DNA of 64,000 nt from Gramella sp. KN1008 (GTDB taxonomy: Bacteria; Bacteroidota; Bacteroidia; Flavobacteriales; Flavobacteriaceae): the NCBI RefSeq assembly GCF_004332155.1, contig NZ_SJDV01000004.1:248001-312000 (forward strand), written 5' to 3'. The translations under genes and the position numbers were made by a program. The notes beneath the pieces were generated by a model. The model made no database searches. It was not told the DNA's origin and worked only from the letters and a program-made list of their open reading frames with translations. This document shows positions 1-7,813 of the stretch, piece after piece (within the stretch, counting starts at the first letter, position 1; every line of letters begins with the position of its first letter).

Positions 1-144
1 GATTAAAGTTGCGCTCGTCGGGTAATTGCATGAATTTTCCGGCTTTTTATCCGAATTAAATATAAGCGTTTTAAATCTATTTTTATTGTGAGGCATTGCT
101 TTTCATTCCTTCATCGTTTCTTTATCTTTGGCAAAAATTTCTCT

Positions 145-1017
145 ATGTTAAGTATAGAACCTAAGGATGTTAGTGTTGGAAAATTACATCAGTATCTTCT
201 GGGAGCAATAGGCCCGAGGCCCATAGCTTTCGCAAGTACCCTTGATGAGAATGGCAGACCCAATCTTTCTCCCTTTAGTTTCTTTAACGTTTTTGGATCC
301 AATCCGCCGGTGCTTATCTTTTCACCTGCAAGAAGGGGAAGGGACAATACTACCAAGCATACTTTTGAGAATGCCAAAAAGACCGATGAGGTAGTGATCA
401 ATATCGTGAATTTCGATATAGTCCAGCAAATGTCGCTTTCAAGCACTGAATATGCCGAGGGGGTGAATGAGTTTGAAAAGGCCGGGCTAAGCATGCTGAA
501 ATCTGATCTTGTAAAACCTTTCAGGGTTGCAGAATCACCGGTTCAGTTTGAATGCAAGATAAAGGAAGTGGTAGAAACCGGCTCTGAAGGTGGAGCTGGA
601 AATCTTGTGATATGTCATGTAGTGAAAATGCATATCAAGGAAGAAATCCTTGATGACAATGGATTTATAGATCAATACAAGATAGACCAGGTAGCCCGTA
701 TGGGAGGTAACTGGTACACAAGGGCAAGGGAAGGTATGTTCGAGGTTCCAAAACCACTTTCCACCCTGGGAATAGGAGTGGATACTATTCCGCACACAAT
801 AAGGAATAGTAAGGTTCTTACGGGTAATGATCTGGGAAAATTGGGAAATGTAGAGGCACTTCCCGGAAATGATGAAATTGAGGAATTTTTAAAGATTAAC
901 GAAGAAGATGCAAAATTGGTCAGAAACGGAGACCTGGAAAAAATACATAAAAGGGCACAGGTTTATCTTGAAAAAGAGCAGCCTGAAAATGCCTGGAAAA
1001 TATTATTAGCAAAATAA
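145..1017 (+). CDS. Flavin reductase-like FMN-binding protein
   Basis: This 290-residue protein belongs to the flavin reductase-like (DIM6/NTAB) family of FMN-binding split-barrel proteins. The signs are the N-terminal GAIGPRPIAFAST and NLSPFSFFNVFGSNPP motifs, which build the flavin site. The C-terminal 80 residues, after about position 215, are acidic and helical, as in the Bacteroidota subgroup; their role is unknown. The frame is open from a GTG at 88, but the ATG at 145 is preferred because the first 19 extra residues look like translated leader. Its substrate cannot be read from the sequence. It lies 5 bp before the DUF3127 gene and is probably cotranscribed with it. The family is clear; a specific reaction is not. 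Confidence 0.85.
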   Translation: MLSIEPKDVSVGKLHQYLLGAIGPRPIAFASTLDENGRPNLSPFSFFNVFGSNPPVLIFSPARRGRDNTTKHTFENAKKTDEVVINIVNFDIVQQMSLSSTEYAEGVNEFEKAGLSMLKSDLVKPFRVAESPVQFECKIKEVVETGSEGGAGNLVICHVVKMHIKEEILDDNGFIDQYKIDQVARMGGNWYTRAREGMFEVPKPLSTLGIGVDTIPHTIRNSKVLTGNDLGKLGNVEALPGNDEIEEFLKINEEDAKLVRNGDLEKIHKRAQVYLEKEQPENAWKILLAK

Positions 1018-1022
1018 ACGAA

Positions 1023-1394
1023 ATGGAAGTACAAGGAAAAATTAAGCTTATTGGAGAAACGAAGACCTTTGGAAGCAATGGTTTTCAGAAGAGGGAATTG
1101 GTTATTACAACAGAGGAGCAGTATCCACAGACTTTAATGATAGAATTCGTTCAGGATAAGACCGGATTACTGGATAGCTTTCAGGTAGGTCAGCCTGTAA
1201 AGATAGGTATCAACCTTAGGGGTCGCGAATGGGTGAGCCCGCAGGGGGAAACCAAATACTTTAACTCGATCCAGGGTTGGAGAATTGAAAATCTTGCTGC
1301 TCAGCAGCCTGGAAGCCAGAATGTGCCACCACCAGATCAGTTTGAGCCCGCAAATGACCTTAACGAAGAAGACTATGATGATCTTCCGTTTTAA
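1023..1394 (+). CDS. DUF3127 domain protein
   Basis: This 123-residue protein matches the DUF3127 family, which is common in Bacteroidota and of unknown function. Residues 1-95 form the domain, with the recognisable stretch KRELVITTEEQYPQT and the later GREWVSPQGETKYFNS. The predicted all-beta pattern resembles an OB fold, and the domain ends in a disordered tail rich in Pro, Gln and acidic residues (NEEDYDDLPF). That layout (OB-like core plus acidic tail ending in Phe) recalls single-stranded-DNA-binding proteins, but this is inference only. It starts 5 bp after the flavin reductase gene. Confidence 0.8.
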   Translation: MEVQGKIKLIGETKTFGSNGFQKRELVITTEEQYPQTLMIEFVQDKTGLLDSFQVGQPVKIGINLRGREWVSPQGETKYFNSIQGWRIENLAAQQPGSQNVPPPDQFEPANDLNEEDYDDLPF

Positions 1395-1475
1395 TCTTTG
1401 TCATTCTGAATTTATTTCAGAATCTCAAGTTAATTTATTTAGACCCTGAACCAAGTTCAGGGTGACGAAAAAATT
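1395..1475. repeat. Palindromic intergenic repeat
   Basis: The stretch begins near GTCATTCTGAA and ends near AGGGTGACG. It holds two hairpins: TTCTGAA...TTCAGAA and ACCCTGAA...TTCAGGGT. The outer GTCA and TGAC ends pair as well. The same building blocks recur around 6290-6602 and 7690-7765, so this looks like one copy of a dispersed palindromic element of the REP/BIME kind, placed after a stop codon and before a terminator. Confidence 0.6.
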
Positions 1476-1509
1476 AAAGTCCGGTTCGTTTAACTAGCCG
1501 GACTTTTTT
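1476..1509 (+). terminator. Rho-independent terminator after DUF3127 gene
   Basis: The stem AAAGTCCGG pairs perfectly with CCGGACTTT across a 13-base loop and is followed by a run of T. It separates the flavin reductase/DUF3127 unit from aat. Confidence 0.8.
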
Positions 1510-1535
1510 ATTTTCAACTATTAAATTTTATTCCA

Positions 1536-2174
1536 TTGTATTTTATAGGCCCAGCAGATGAATTTCCACCCGTAAGTCTAGCCGATGAGGACGGACTTCT
1601 CGCCATTGGGCGTGATCTTAGTCCGGCAAGGCTTAAAGACGCTTATTATAAGGGGATCTTTCCTTGGTATAATGAAGATCAGCCGGTGCTCTGGTGGTCG
1701 CCAGATCCCAGGATGGTGTTATTTCCGGAAAAGCTCAAAATCGCCAAAAGCATGAGACCTTTGCTGAACCAGAACAGATTCAGGGTTACTTTCAACCAGG
1801 AGTTCGAGAAAGTAATGGAGAATTGCGGGGATATAGACAGAAAAGGCCAGGATGGAACCTGGATCACCGATGAAATAAAGGAAAATTACCTGGAGCTTCA
1901 TAGGGAAGGATTTGCCTTTTCAACAGAGGTATGGAAAGAATCTGAACTTGTTGGTGGACTTTACGGCCTTTACCTAAGAGACAAAAAAATATTCTGCGGG
2001 GAAAGCATGTTCGCTAAAGAAAGTAATGCTTCCAAATTCGGGTTTATCAAACTGGTAGAAAAACTTAAAAATGAAGGTGTGAAGATTATAGACTGCCAGG
2101 TTTATACAAGTCACCTGGAAAGTCTTGGAGCCGAAGAGATTCCGCGCAGCCAGTTCCTGGAATATCTTAAATAG
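1536..2174 (+). CDS. aat: Leucyl/phenylalanyl-tRNA--protein transferase
   Basis: Aat transfers Leu or Phe from tRNA to proteins with N-terminal Arg or Lys, marking them for ClpAP degradation (N-degron pathway). The 212-residue length is normal for the family. Visible family motifs are GIFPWY near residue 40, WWSPDPRMVLFP near 52, and FCGESMF with SNASK near 150-160. The start is a TTG at 1536; no ATG is available in frame upstream and the protein begins with the expected MYFIGPADEFPP. It ends convergently with tag, overlapping its 3' end by 8 bp. Confidence 0.95.
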   Translation: MYFIGPADEFPPVSLADEDGLLAIGRDLSPARLKDAYYKGIFPWYNEDQPVLWWSPDPRMVLFPEKLKIAKSMRPLLNQNRFRVTFNQEFEKVMENCGDIDRKGQDGTWITDEIKENYLELHREGFAFSTEVWKESELVGGLYGLYLRDKKIFCGESMFAKESNASKFGFIKLVEKLKNEGVKIIDCQVYTSHLESLGAEEIPRSQFLEYLK

Positions 2175-2760
2175 AAACCTGTTTCCCCAGTTTTCTTACC
2201 TCTTCATACCTGAAACAATCGGTTTGATGGTCGTTCACCATCCCGGTGGCCTGCATATGCGCATAGATCACCGTGGATCCCACGAACTTAAAGCCACGTT
2301 TTTTCAGATCTTTGCTTAGCTTGTCACTGATTTCTGTAGTAGCCGGAGCTTCTTTATAATTCTCTATCTCATTCTGAATGGGTTCTCCATCAACAAAACT
2401 CCAGATATATCGACAAAAACTGCCAAATTCATCCTGTATCTTCATGAATTCTCTGGCATTTGTGACCGCTGCCCTTATTTTCATCTGGTTCCTGATGATA
2501 CCAGAATTCTGCATCAGTTCAGTGATCTTTGCGTCTTTATATCCGGCTATTTTTCGATAATCGAAATGATCAAAAGCCTCTCTGAAGTTATTGCGTTTTC
2601 GTAGAACCGTGATCCAGCTCAATCCCGCCTGAAAGGTTTCAAGGGTGAGAAATTCGAATAGTTTTTCATCATCCAGCACAGGTACTCCCCATTCGAGATC
2701 ATGATAGGCTTCGTATAATGGATCTCCAACACACCAGCCGCAACGTTTAACTTCTTCCAT
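2167..2760 (-). CDS. tag: DNA-3-methyladenine glycosylase I
   Basis: Tag excises 3-methyladenine from alkylated DNA and starts base-excision repair in the cytoplasm. The N-terminal RCGWC and DLEWGVP motifs and the C-terminal YAHMQATGMVNDH...DC carry the Cys and His residues of the structural zinc site known in this family. The ATG at 2760 gives 197 residues and the canonical start MEEVKRCGWC; a longer frame to 2805 exists but runs into the upstream gene. It begins 4 bp after the stop of the TonB-like gene, so the two are probably cotranscribed. Confidence 0.95.
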   Translation of the reverse strand: MEEVKRCGWCVGDPLYEAYHDLEWGVPVLDDEKLFEFLTLETFQAGLSWITVLRKRNNFREAFDHFDYRKIAGYKDAKITELMQNSGIIRNQMKIRAAVTNAREFMKIQDEFGSFCRYIWSFVDGEPIQNEIENYKEAPATTEISDKLSKDLKKRGFKFVGSTVIYAHMQATGMVNDHQTDCFRYEEVRKLGKQVSI

Positions 2761-2764
2761 AGTT

Positions 2765-3481
2765 CTAAGATCTGAAATGATAAGTAATGGTGCCAGGTTG
2801 TGCATTCTCCCCCGCTAACCGTGTAAATCTCGCTCCTGCCGAATATTCCAGTGCACGCTCGGTAAGGCACTCATTGTTGGTGGTGGAACTGCCGCGATTA
2901 ATGGAGGTGTCTATAACAAACCCATTTGCATCAACGGTAATATTCACCACCACTTTTCCGGCCCGGTCGCAGGTGTACACAGGATTTGGAATCTTTATGG
3001 CGCGTCTTCTCTTAAGAGAAAATGAAATAGAACTGTAATCATAGGCAGCCGACTTTTGCGAGGTCTCTTTGGAAGAATTATCACCGTCTGATCGGGTTTT
3101 CTTTTCTTCGGAATTCTTTTTGTTCACAGCGTAATTACCTTCGGAACCTTCGGTATTCTCATTTTCTGCCTCTTCCTGCTCTGCACTGTTCTTCTCGAAG
3201 ATGTCGTTCAGCTTATTTTTGAAATCGGCCTCCCTGGTCTCCTTATCCTGATTGTAGGCCTGGTGAGTCTGGACATTTCTGCGATTGGTTTGCTGCTGTT
3301 CCCTGGGCTGTTCAGACTGTTTTTCTTCTTCCTGTTCTATTTTGAGCTGGTCCAGCTGCACAAGCATTTCGCTAACCTCGTCGTTATTTGAGGAAAGCTT
3401 GAAATTATATAGCCCCAGCATCAGTATCGAAAATAAGAGCGAAGTGATGATCAGGGCTTTATGCCTGTCGAAAAAATCCAT
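2765..3481 (-). CDS. TonB-like energy transducer protein
   Basis: This 238-residue protein has one N-terminal membrane anchor (about residues 9-27), a long charged periplasmic linker rich in Glu, Gln, Lys and Ser (about 35-150), and a C-terminal domain whose beta strands (KVVVNITVDANGFVIDTSI) match the TonB C-terminal fold. Proteins of this plan couple proton-motive force to outer-membrane receptors or act as structural anchors. No exbB or exbD lies beside it, so it may borrow them from elsewhere. It follows truB by 22 bp and precedes tag by 4 bp. The YTCD and NNEC cysteines could form a disulfide. Confidence 0.75.
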   Translation of the reverse strand: MDFFDRHKALIITSLLFSILMLGLYNFKLSSNNDEVSEMLVQLDQLKIEQEEEKQSEQPREQQQTNRRNVQTHQAYNQDKETREADFKNKLNDIFEKNSAEQEEAENENTEGSEGNYAVNKKNSEEKKTRSDGDNSSKETSQKSAAYDYSSISFSLKRRRAIKIPNPVYTCDRAGKVVVNITVDANGFVIDTSINRGSSTTNNECLTERALEYSAGARFTRLAGENAQPGTITYHFRS

Positions 3482-3503
3482 ACTTAATTAACAGTCAATA
3501 GAC

Positions 3504-4220
3504 CTAATTATTCTCTCGTGAAGGTAGCAAATTTTCAAAATAGTCGATACTCATGGCATTTTCAACGGAATATTTGCCAATACCGGTCCGTCTTAATTCA
3601 GAGAGATGAGCCCCGCTATTTAAAGCCTGGCCGAATTCGTGGGCTAGACTTCTAATATAGGTGCCTTTGCTGCAAACCACTCTGAATTTTATCTCCGGAA
3701 AATTCTCTGTGTCGATCTGGAATTCCGAAATTTCAACCTTCCTGGATTTTACTTCAATTTCCTTGCCTTCCCTGGCATATTCATAAAGTCTTTTTCCATC
3801 TTTCTTTAAAGCGGAAAATACCGGAGGGGTTTGTTCAATTTCACCGATGAATTTTTTAGCGGTTTCCTGTAGCAGGTTTTCTGTAATATGTTCAGTGGGG
3901 TAGGTCTGGTCAACTTCGGTCTCCAGGTCATAGGACGGAGTAGTGGAGCCTAATGTGATCGTTCCCGTATATTCCTTGATCTGTCCCTGTAGTTCCGGAA
4001 TTCGTTTTGTGAATTTCCCGGTGCATATAATCAGTAAACCGGTAGCCAAAGGGTCTAATGTCCCCGCATGACCAACCTTGATCTTTTTGATGCGGCATCT
4101 TTTTCTGATAAGCCATCTTACCTTATTTACTACCTGGAATGAGGTCCAGTTAAGGGGTTTATCAAAAAGAAGTATTTCTCCGGTTTTGAATTCTTCGAGG
4201 GTAAATTCCTTATTGCGCAT
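3504..4220 (-). CDS. truB: tRNA pseudouridine-55 synthase
   Basis: TruB makes pseudouridine 55 in the T loop of tRNAs. The catalytic motif GHAGTLDPLATG, including the nucleophilic Asp, lies near residue 52, and the second motif CSKGTYIRSLAHE near 184. The KPxxWTS motif (KPLNWTSFQVV) is present near residue 21. The ATG at 4220 is taken as the start because the next codon upstream in the frame is only a TTG. The gene overlaps the end of uppP by 11 bp, which points to translational coupling. Confidence 0.96.
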   Translation of the reverse strand: MRNKEFTLEEFKTGEILLFDKPLNWTSFQVVNKVRWLIRKRCRIKKIKVGHAGTLDPLATGLLIICTGKFTKRIPELQGQIKEYTGTITLGSTTPSYDLETEVDQTYPTEHITENLLQETAKKFIGEIEQTPPVFSALKKDGKRLYEYAREGKEIEVKSRKVEISEFQIDTENFPEIKFRVVCSKGTYIRSLAHEFGQALNSGAHLSELRRTGIGKYSVENAMSIDYFENLLPSRENN

Positions 4221-5004
4221 ATGCAAAAATAATGGCCGCGAGACCCACTACAAAACAATAGACCGCAAACCATGAAAGTTTACTTCTTCTAACCAGCGAG
4301 ATCATCCACGTACAGGCTACTAGTCCGGCAATAAAAGCAGTCACAAAGCCGATAGCCAGAACAGAAAATTCGGTGGAGCTGTTTGCCAGATCTCCACTAA
4401 GAATATCCTTTGCGATTTTTCCGAAAATTAAGGGGACCACCATCAAGAATGAAAATCTCGCTGCTTTGGTCTTGTCGTTCCCTAACAGCACAGAAGTTGA
4501 GATAGTTGCTCCGCTTCGAGAAATTCCCGGGAGCATGGCTATAGCCTGGGAGACTCCAATAACAAAGGAGTTCATATAACTCACTTTTTTGCCAGTATCT
4601 TTGGCCTTATCAGCAAGCCAAAGTAGCAGGGCGGTGACGAGAAGCATAAAACCTACAAAAATGATATTACCACTGAACAAGGCTTCCAGCTCATCTTCAA
4701 AAAGAACACCAATGACCACAGCGGGCATCATGGAGATAATGATCTTTAGTGAAAACCTGGTCTCCTCATTCCATTTGAACTGAAGGAGCCCTCCAATGAT
4801 CTCAAAAACATCTTTTCTAAAGACTACTATTGTGCTCAGGGCGGTAGCAAAGTGAAGTACAACGGTGAAAAGAAGTGACTCTTCCGGCACGCTGGTATCT
4901 CCAAGAATCGCTTTTCCAAGTTCCAGATGACCACTGGAAGAAACAGGTAGAAATTCGGTAAGTCCCTGGATGATCCCAAGGATGGCAGCATCAAATGCGT
5001 TCAA
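4210..5004 (-). CDS. uppP: Undecaprenyl-diphosphatase
   Basis: UppP (BacA) removes a phosphate from undecaprenyl diphosphate so that the lipid carrier can be reused in peptidoglycan and glycan synthesis; it is an integral inner-membrane protein. Both signature regions are present: GLTEFLPVSSSGHLE near residue 15 and PGISRSGATIS near 160. The 264-residue length and about eight membrane segments fit. The start codon is a TTG at 5004, supported by alignment of the first residues (NAFDAAILGIIQG) with the family and by the 5-bp gap to the DUF3098 gene. Confidence 0.96.
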   Translation of the reverse strand: MNAFDAAILGIIQGLTEFLPVSSSGHLELGKAILGDTSVPEESLLFTVVLHFATALSTIVVFRKDVFEIIGGLLQFKWNEETRFSLKIIISMMPAVVIGVLFEDELEALFSGNIIFVGFMLLVTALLLWLADKAKDTGKKVSYMNSFVIGVSQAIAMLPGISRSGATISTSVLLGNDKTKAARFSFLMVVPLIFGKIAKDILSGDLANSSTEFSVLAIGFVTAFIAGLVACTWMISLVRRSKLSWFAVYCFVVGLAAIIFAYAQ

Positions 5005-5009
5005 GATTC

Positions 5010-5267
5010 TTATTTTTTACGGGGATTCAACAAAATGGCGTAGACCTCGATCGCAAAACCGATAAGAACCAATGCAGGTGCAAGCCTGATCCTTTGAAAA
5101 TTATAAATGGCATCGTTGAATTGGTTCGGGTCTTCACTTCCACCACCAGACATCAGGATAAAACCCAATGCGATCACGGCGAGACCAATGAACATGAAAG
5201 TATAGTTCTTCTTTCCAAAAACAAATCCTGTGTTAAAGCTGCCTCCGTTATTATTATTGTCTTTCAT
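5010..5267 (-). CDS. DUF3098 membrane protein
   Basis: This 85-residue protein has two hydrophobic segments (about 19-38 and 56-75) around a short loop with a GGGSEDP motif, which fits the DUF3098 family of small membrane proteins of unknown role in Bacteroidota. The ATG at 5267 is preferred to a TTG two codons upstream. It sits between ftsX and uppP, an order often kept in Flavobacteriia, which suggests a role in envelope or division processes; this is inference from context. Confidence 0.8.
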   Translation of the reverse strand: MKDNNNNGGSFNTGFVFGKKNYTFMFIGLAVIALGFILMSGGGSEDPNQFNDAIYNFQRIRLAPALVLIGFAIEVYAILLNPRKK

Positions 5268-5305
5268 TTTCAAAAGTTAAAAGCTGTAAGCTCGCTTACA
5301 ATTAT

Positions 5306-6184
5306 TTAATAGTATAATTCATCCGTTTTCAGATTAAGAAAACGCGATGTCGCAAAGTACGTACTTATCCACGTTATCACAATTCCCATCAGGAAGATTC
5401 CTATAAATAAGGTAGCCAACATTTTTACATCACCCAAAAGGTCAAGTTCTCTAAAGCTATTGTTGAGGTAATAAAGTACTCCTGCCATACCAATGAGAGC
5501 CACGATTGCACCTATGATCCCAAGCTTTACGCTCTGCCATATAAAAGGCCTTCTGATAAAGCCTTTGGTGGCACCCACCATCTGCATGGTTTTGATGATG
5601 AATCTTTTTGAATAGACCGCCAGTCTGATGCTACTATTAATGAGTAATACTGCGATGAATGTGAAAACCGAACTGGCGATCAACACCCACAGGCTTATTT
5701 TTTTGACATTATCGTTAAGCAGGGCGATAAGAGGTTTGTCGTACACCACTTCATCAACAAAGCCTTTTTCGGTAAGACCGGCCGCAATCTTATCCACCTG
5801 TTCTGAAGAGACATAATCAGCATTCATATAGACATCGATGGAATTCTGTAAAGGGTTATAGCCCAAAAATTCCATGAAATCTTCTCCGATCTCCTCGCTA
5901 TGCGACTCTGCAGCATCTTCTTTGGAAACGTAGGTAGTCGATTTTGTATAATCGGCCATGGCCAGACTTTTCTTCAGCTGCTCGATCTCCACCTCCTTCG
6001 CGTTATCTTTCAGATAAACGGTAAGTGCTATCTGTTCCTTGAAATGATCGGCCACCTTTTTGGTGTTAAGAACCAAAAGGCCCAGCATTCCTAAAAGGAA
6101 CAATACCAGAGAGATACTTATAACTACTGAAAAATATGAGGATATGAGTCGGCGTTTCTGATACCTTTCAAAAGATGTGGTCAT
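5306..6184 (-). CDS. ftsX: Cell division protein FtsX
   Basis: FtsX is the membrane half of the FtsEX complex that couples ATP hydrolysis to activation of peptidoglycan hydrolases at the division site. The 292 residues show the expected plan: a cytoplasmic start, a first membrane helix at about 20-42, a periplasmic domain to about 165 with the KEDAA...FLGYNPL motif, then three further helices. The FtsX-type TMQMVGATKGFIRRPF motif follows the second helix. The ATPase gene ftsE is not adjacent in this window. It heads the minus-strand run to tag. Confidence 0.93.
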   Translation of the reverse strand: MTTSFERYQKRRLISSYFSVVISISLVLFLLGMLGLLVLNTKKVADHFKEQIALTVYLKDNAKEVEIEQLKKSLAMADYTKSTTYVSKEDAAESHSEEIGEDFMEFLGYNPLQNSIDVYMNADYVSSEQVDKIAAGLTEKGFVDEVVYDKPLIALLNDNVKKISLWVLIASSVFTFIAVLLINSSIRLAVYSKRFIIKTMQMVGATKGFIRRPFIWQSVKLGIIGAIVALIGMAGVLYYLNNSFRELDLLGDVKMLATLFIGIFLMGIVITWISTYFATSRFLNLKTDELYY

Positions 6185-6686
6185 AGAGTGACTTCAGATT
6201 TTTTGTAAAAATAAGAAAGTTCAGCTTTCTCGTTCTTTAAAACGCCTAAAGTTTCCAAAATATTGGGAATCGTTCTAATTTCTCTATTAATGTCATGCTG
6301 AGCACGGGCGAAGCTAACTTTAGAAGAGTTGCACTTCAACAAGCTCAGTGCAACACTGGTTTCTTGGTCTGAACATGTTTCAGTATCTCCATATATACTG
6401 AAATAAGTCCTGGGAGATTTTTTCGATTGAAACCTTAAAGTCATTTCGAGCAAAGCGAGAAATCTATTGAAATTAAAATGATTTCTCAGTCGATATACTC
6501 CTTCGAAATGACTCATCCTGAATATTCCGTAATGCTGAACGGAGTCGAAGCATGATCTACAGAACGTCAAATGCCACACTTCGACTGCGCTCAATGTGAC
6601 AACTGATCTGATAATTAAAACGAAGTCATTCCGAGCGTAATAAAGGAATCTCTACATAGTTTCCTAAATTTGAAAAAATTCGATTC
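6185..6686. repeat. Repeat-rich intergenic region with nested palindromes
   Basis: This 500-bp gap holds no credible gene. From about 6290 to 6602 it is built of nested inverted repeats: TGTCATGCTGAGC near 6291 pairs with GCTCAATGTGACA near 6590, and inside it GTCATTTCGA (6440-6449) pairs with TCGAAATGAC (6503-6512), while GAGAAATC (6457-6464) pairs with GATTTCTC (6480-6487). An open frame across it on the minus strand translates the repeats and is not a gene. A further GTCATTCCGAGC element lies near 6626. Confidence 0.7.
6665..6672 (+). promoter_or_regulatory. Candidate -7 promoter element (TAAATTTG)
   Basis: TAAATTTG matches the Bacteroidota TAnnTTTG element and ends 14 bp before the ATG at 6687. 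No clear upstream TTG is seen at the usual spacing, so this is a weak call. Confidence 0.35.
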
Positions 6687-7619
6687 ATGGAAATACTGGT
6701 ATACGGAATTGGTGGAGTAGGAGGCTATTTTGGAGGAAGGCTTGCCAATGCAGGTTTAAATGTAAGCATGATCGCTCGTGGAGCCCATTTAGAGCAGATC
6801 AGGAAACATGGACTCGAGGTGGAAAGTATTAAAGGAAATTTTAAGGTTAAACCAAAACTGGCCACCGATGATATTTCTGATGTCCCCCAGCCCGACCTGA
6901 TAATTTTAGGGATCAAGTCCTGGCAGATCCCATCGGTAGCTATTGAATTATTACCAATAATGGGACAAAATACCATAGTTCTGCCATTACAGAACGGCGC
7001 CGATAACTATGAGAAACTAATTGAAATCCTTCCTCCGAAAAACGTTCTTGCCGGACTTTGTTTTATCGTGAGCTTCCTGGAAGCGCCAGGGAAAATAACA
7101 CATGCGGCTTATGAGCCGAAGATCATCTTTGGTGAGTTTGATAACTCCAGTTCAGCAAGGCTTATGAAAATTCATGATCTATTTGATGAAGCCGGGATTG
7201 AAAATCATATTCCGGATAATATTCAGCTGGAGATCTGGAAAAAATTCCTTTTCATCTGCACCGTAAGCGGAATTGGGGGCTTAACCCGGGTTCCAATAGA
7301 TAAGATCAGGGAGAGTGAATATCTTTTAGATATGATGAAAAGTTCAGCTAAAGAGATCATCGAAGTTGGAAAAGCCAAAGGAATACCGCTTACCAAAAAG
7401 CATTTCGACATGGTATTCGAAATAATAAATTCTCAACCAAAGGGTACTACTGCTTCAACCCAGCGGGATATTATGGAGGGAAAACCTTCTGAACTGGAAA
7501 ATTTTAATGGGTATATTGTAAAGGAAGGAAAACGGCTGGGGATTGAAACACCTTCAAACCGTTTCATTTATGAATGCCTGAAACCTATGGAGGCCGAAGC
7601 CCGAAAAAGGGCCGAATAG
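6687..7619 (+). CDS. Ketopantoate reductase (2-dehydropantoate 2-reductase) family protein
   Basis: This 310-residue protein has the N-terminal NADP-binding Rossmann motif VYGIGGVGGYFGG and the ApbA/PanE family layout: the substrate-domain motif QNG...N near residue 97, the Lys-bearing EIWKKFLF near 185, and the helical C-terminal dimer domain with STQRDIMEGKPSELE. Enzymes of this family reduce 2-dehydropantoate to pantoate for coenzyme A synthesis, but paralogues act on other 2-keto acids. No pantothenate gene is nearby, so I leave the symbol open. It stands alone between two repeat regions. Confidence 0.85.
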   Translation: MEILVYGIGGVGGYFGGRLANAGLNVSMIARGAHLEQIRKHGLEVESIKGNFKVKPKLATDDISDVPQPDLIILGIKSWQIPSVAIELLPIMGQNTIVLPLQNGADNYEKLIEILPPKNVLAGLCFIVSFLEAPGKITHAAYEPKIIFGEFDNSSSARLMKIHDLFDEAGIENHIPDNIQLEIWKKFLFICTVSGIGGLTRVPIDKIRESEYLLDMMKSSAKEIIEVGKAKGIPLTKKHFDMVFEIINSQPKGTTASTQRDIMEGKPSELENFNGYIVKEGKRLGIETPSNRFIYECLKPMEAEARKRAE

Positions 7620-7689
7620 AACCTGCTATCATTCCCCTATAAGTGGTTTAAAATTGTATTTTTGCAGGCAATTAGTGATTTAGGTCACT

Positions 7690-7765
7690 TCGAGCAAAAC
7701 GATGTAGTCTCAGATTGCTTCGTCACCCTGTCCCGATAGCTATCGGGATAATTCAGGGTCTCAGA
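7690..7765. repeat. Palindromic repeat upstream of leuS
   Basis: The region contains a perfect 16-bp palindrome CCCGATAGCTATCGGG (7732-7747) inside the flanking arms CACCCTG and TCAGGGT. It also carries a CACTTCGAGC element like the copies at 6440. A TATTTTTG box at 7657-7664 lies upstream, so the repeat may be inside the leuS 5' untranslated region. Confidence 0.6.
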
Positions 7766-7813
7766 GATGCTGAAACAAGTTGTGCATTACGGGAATTAAA
7801 AGTAAGAAAGAAC

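Noticed and set aside
6181..6594. 137-codon minus-strand frame upstream of ftsX
   Set aside because: It translates the nested palindromic repeats, has biased composition and overlaps the ftsX start region.
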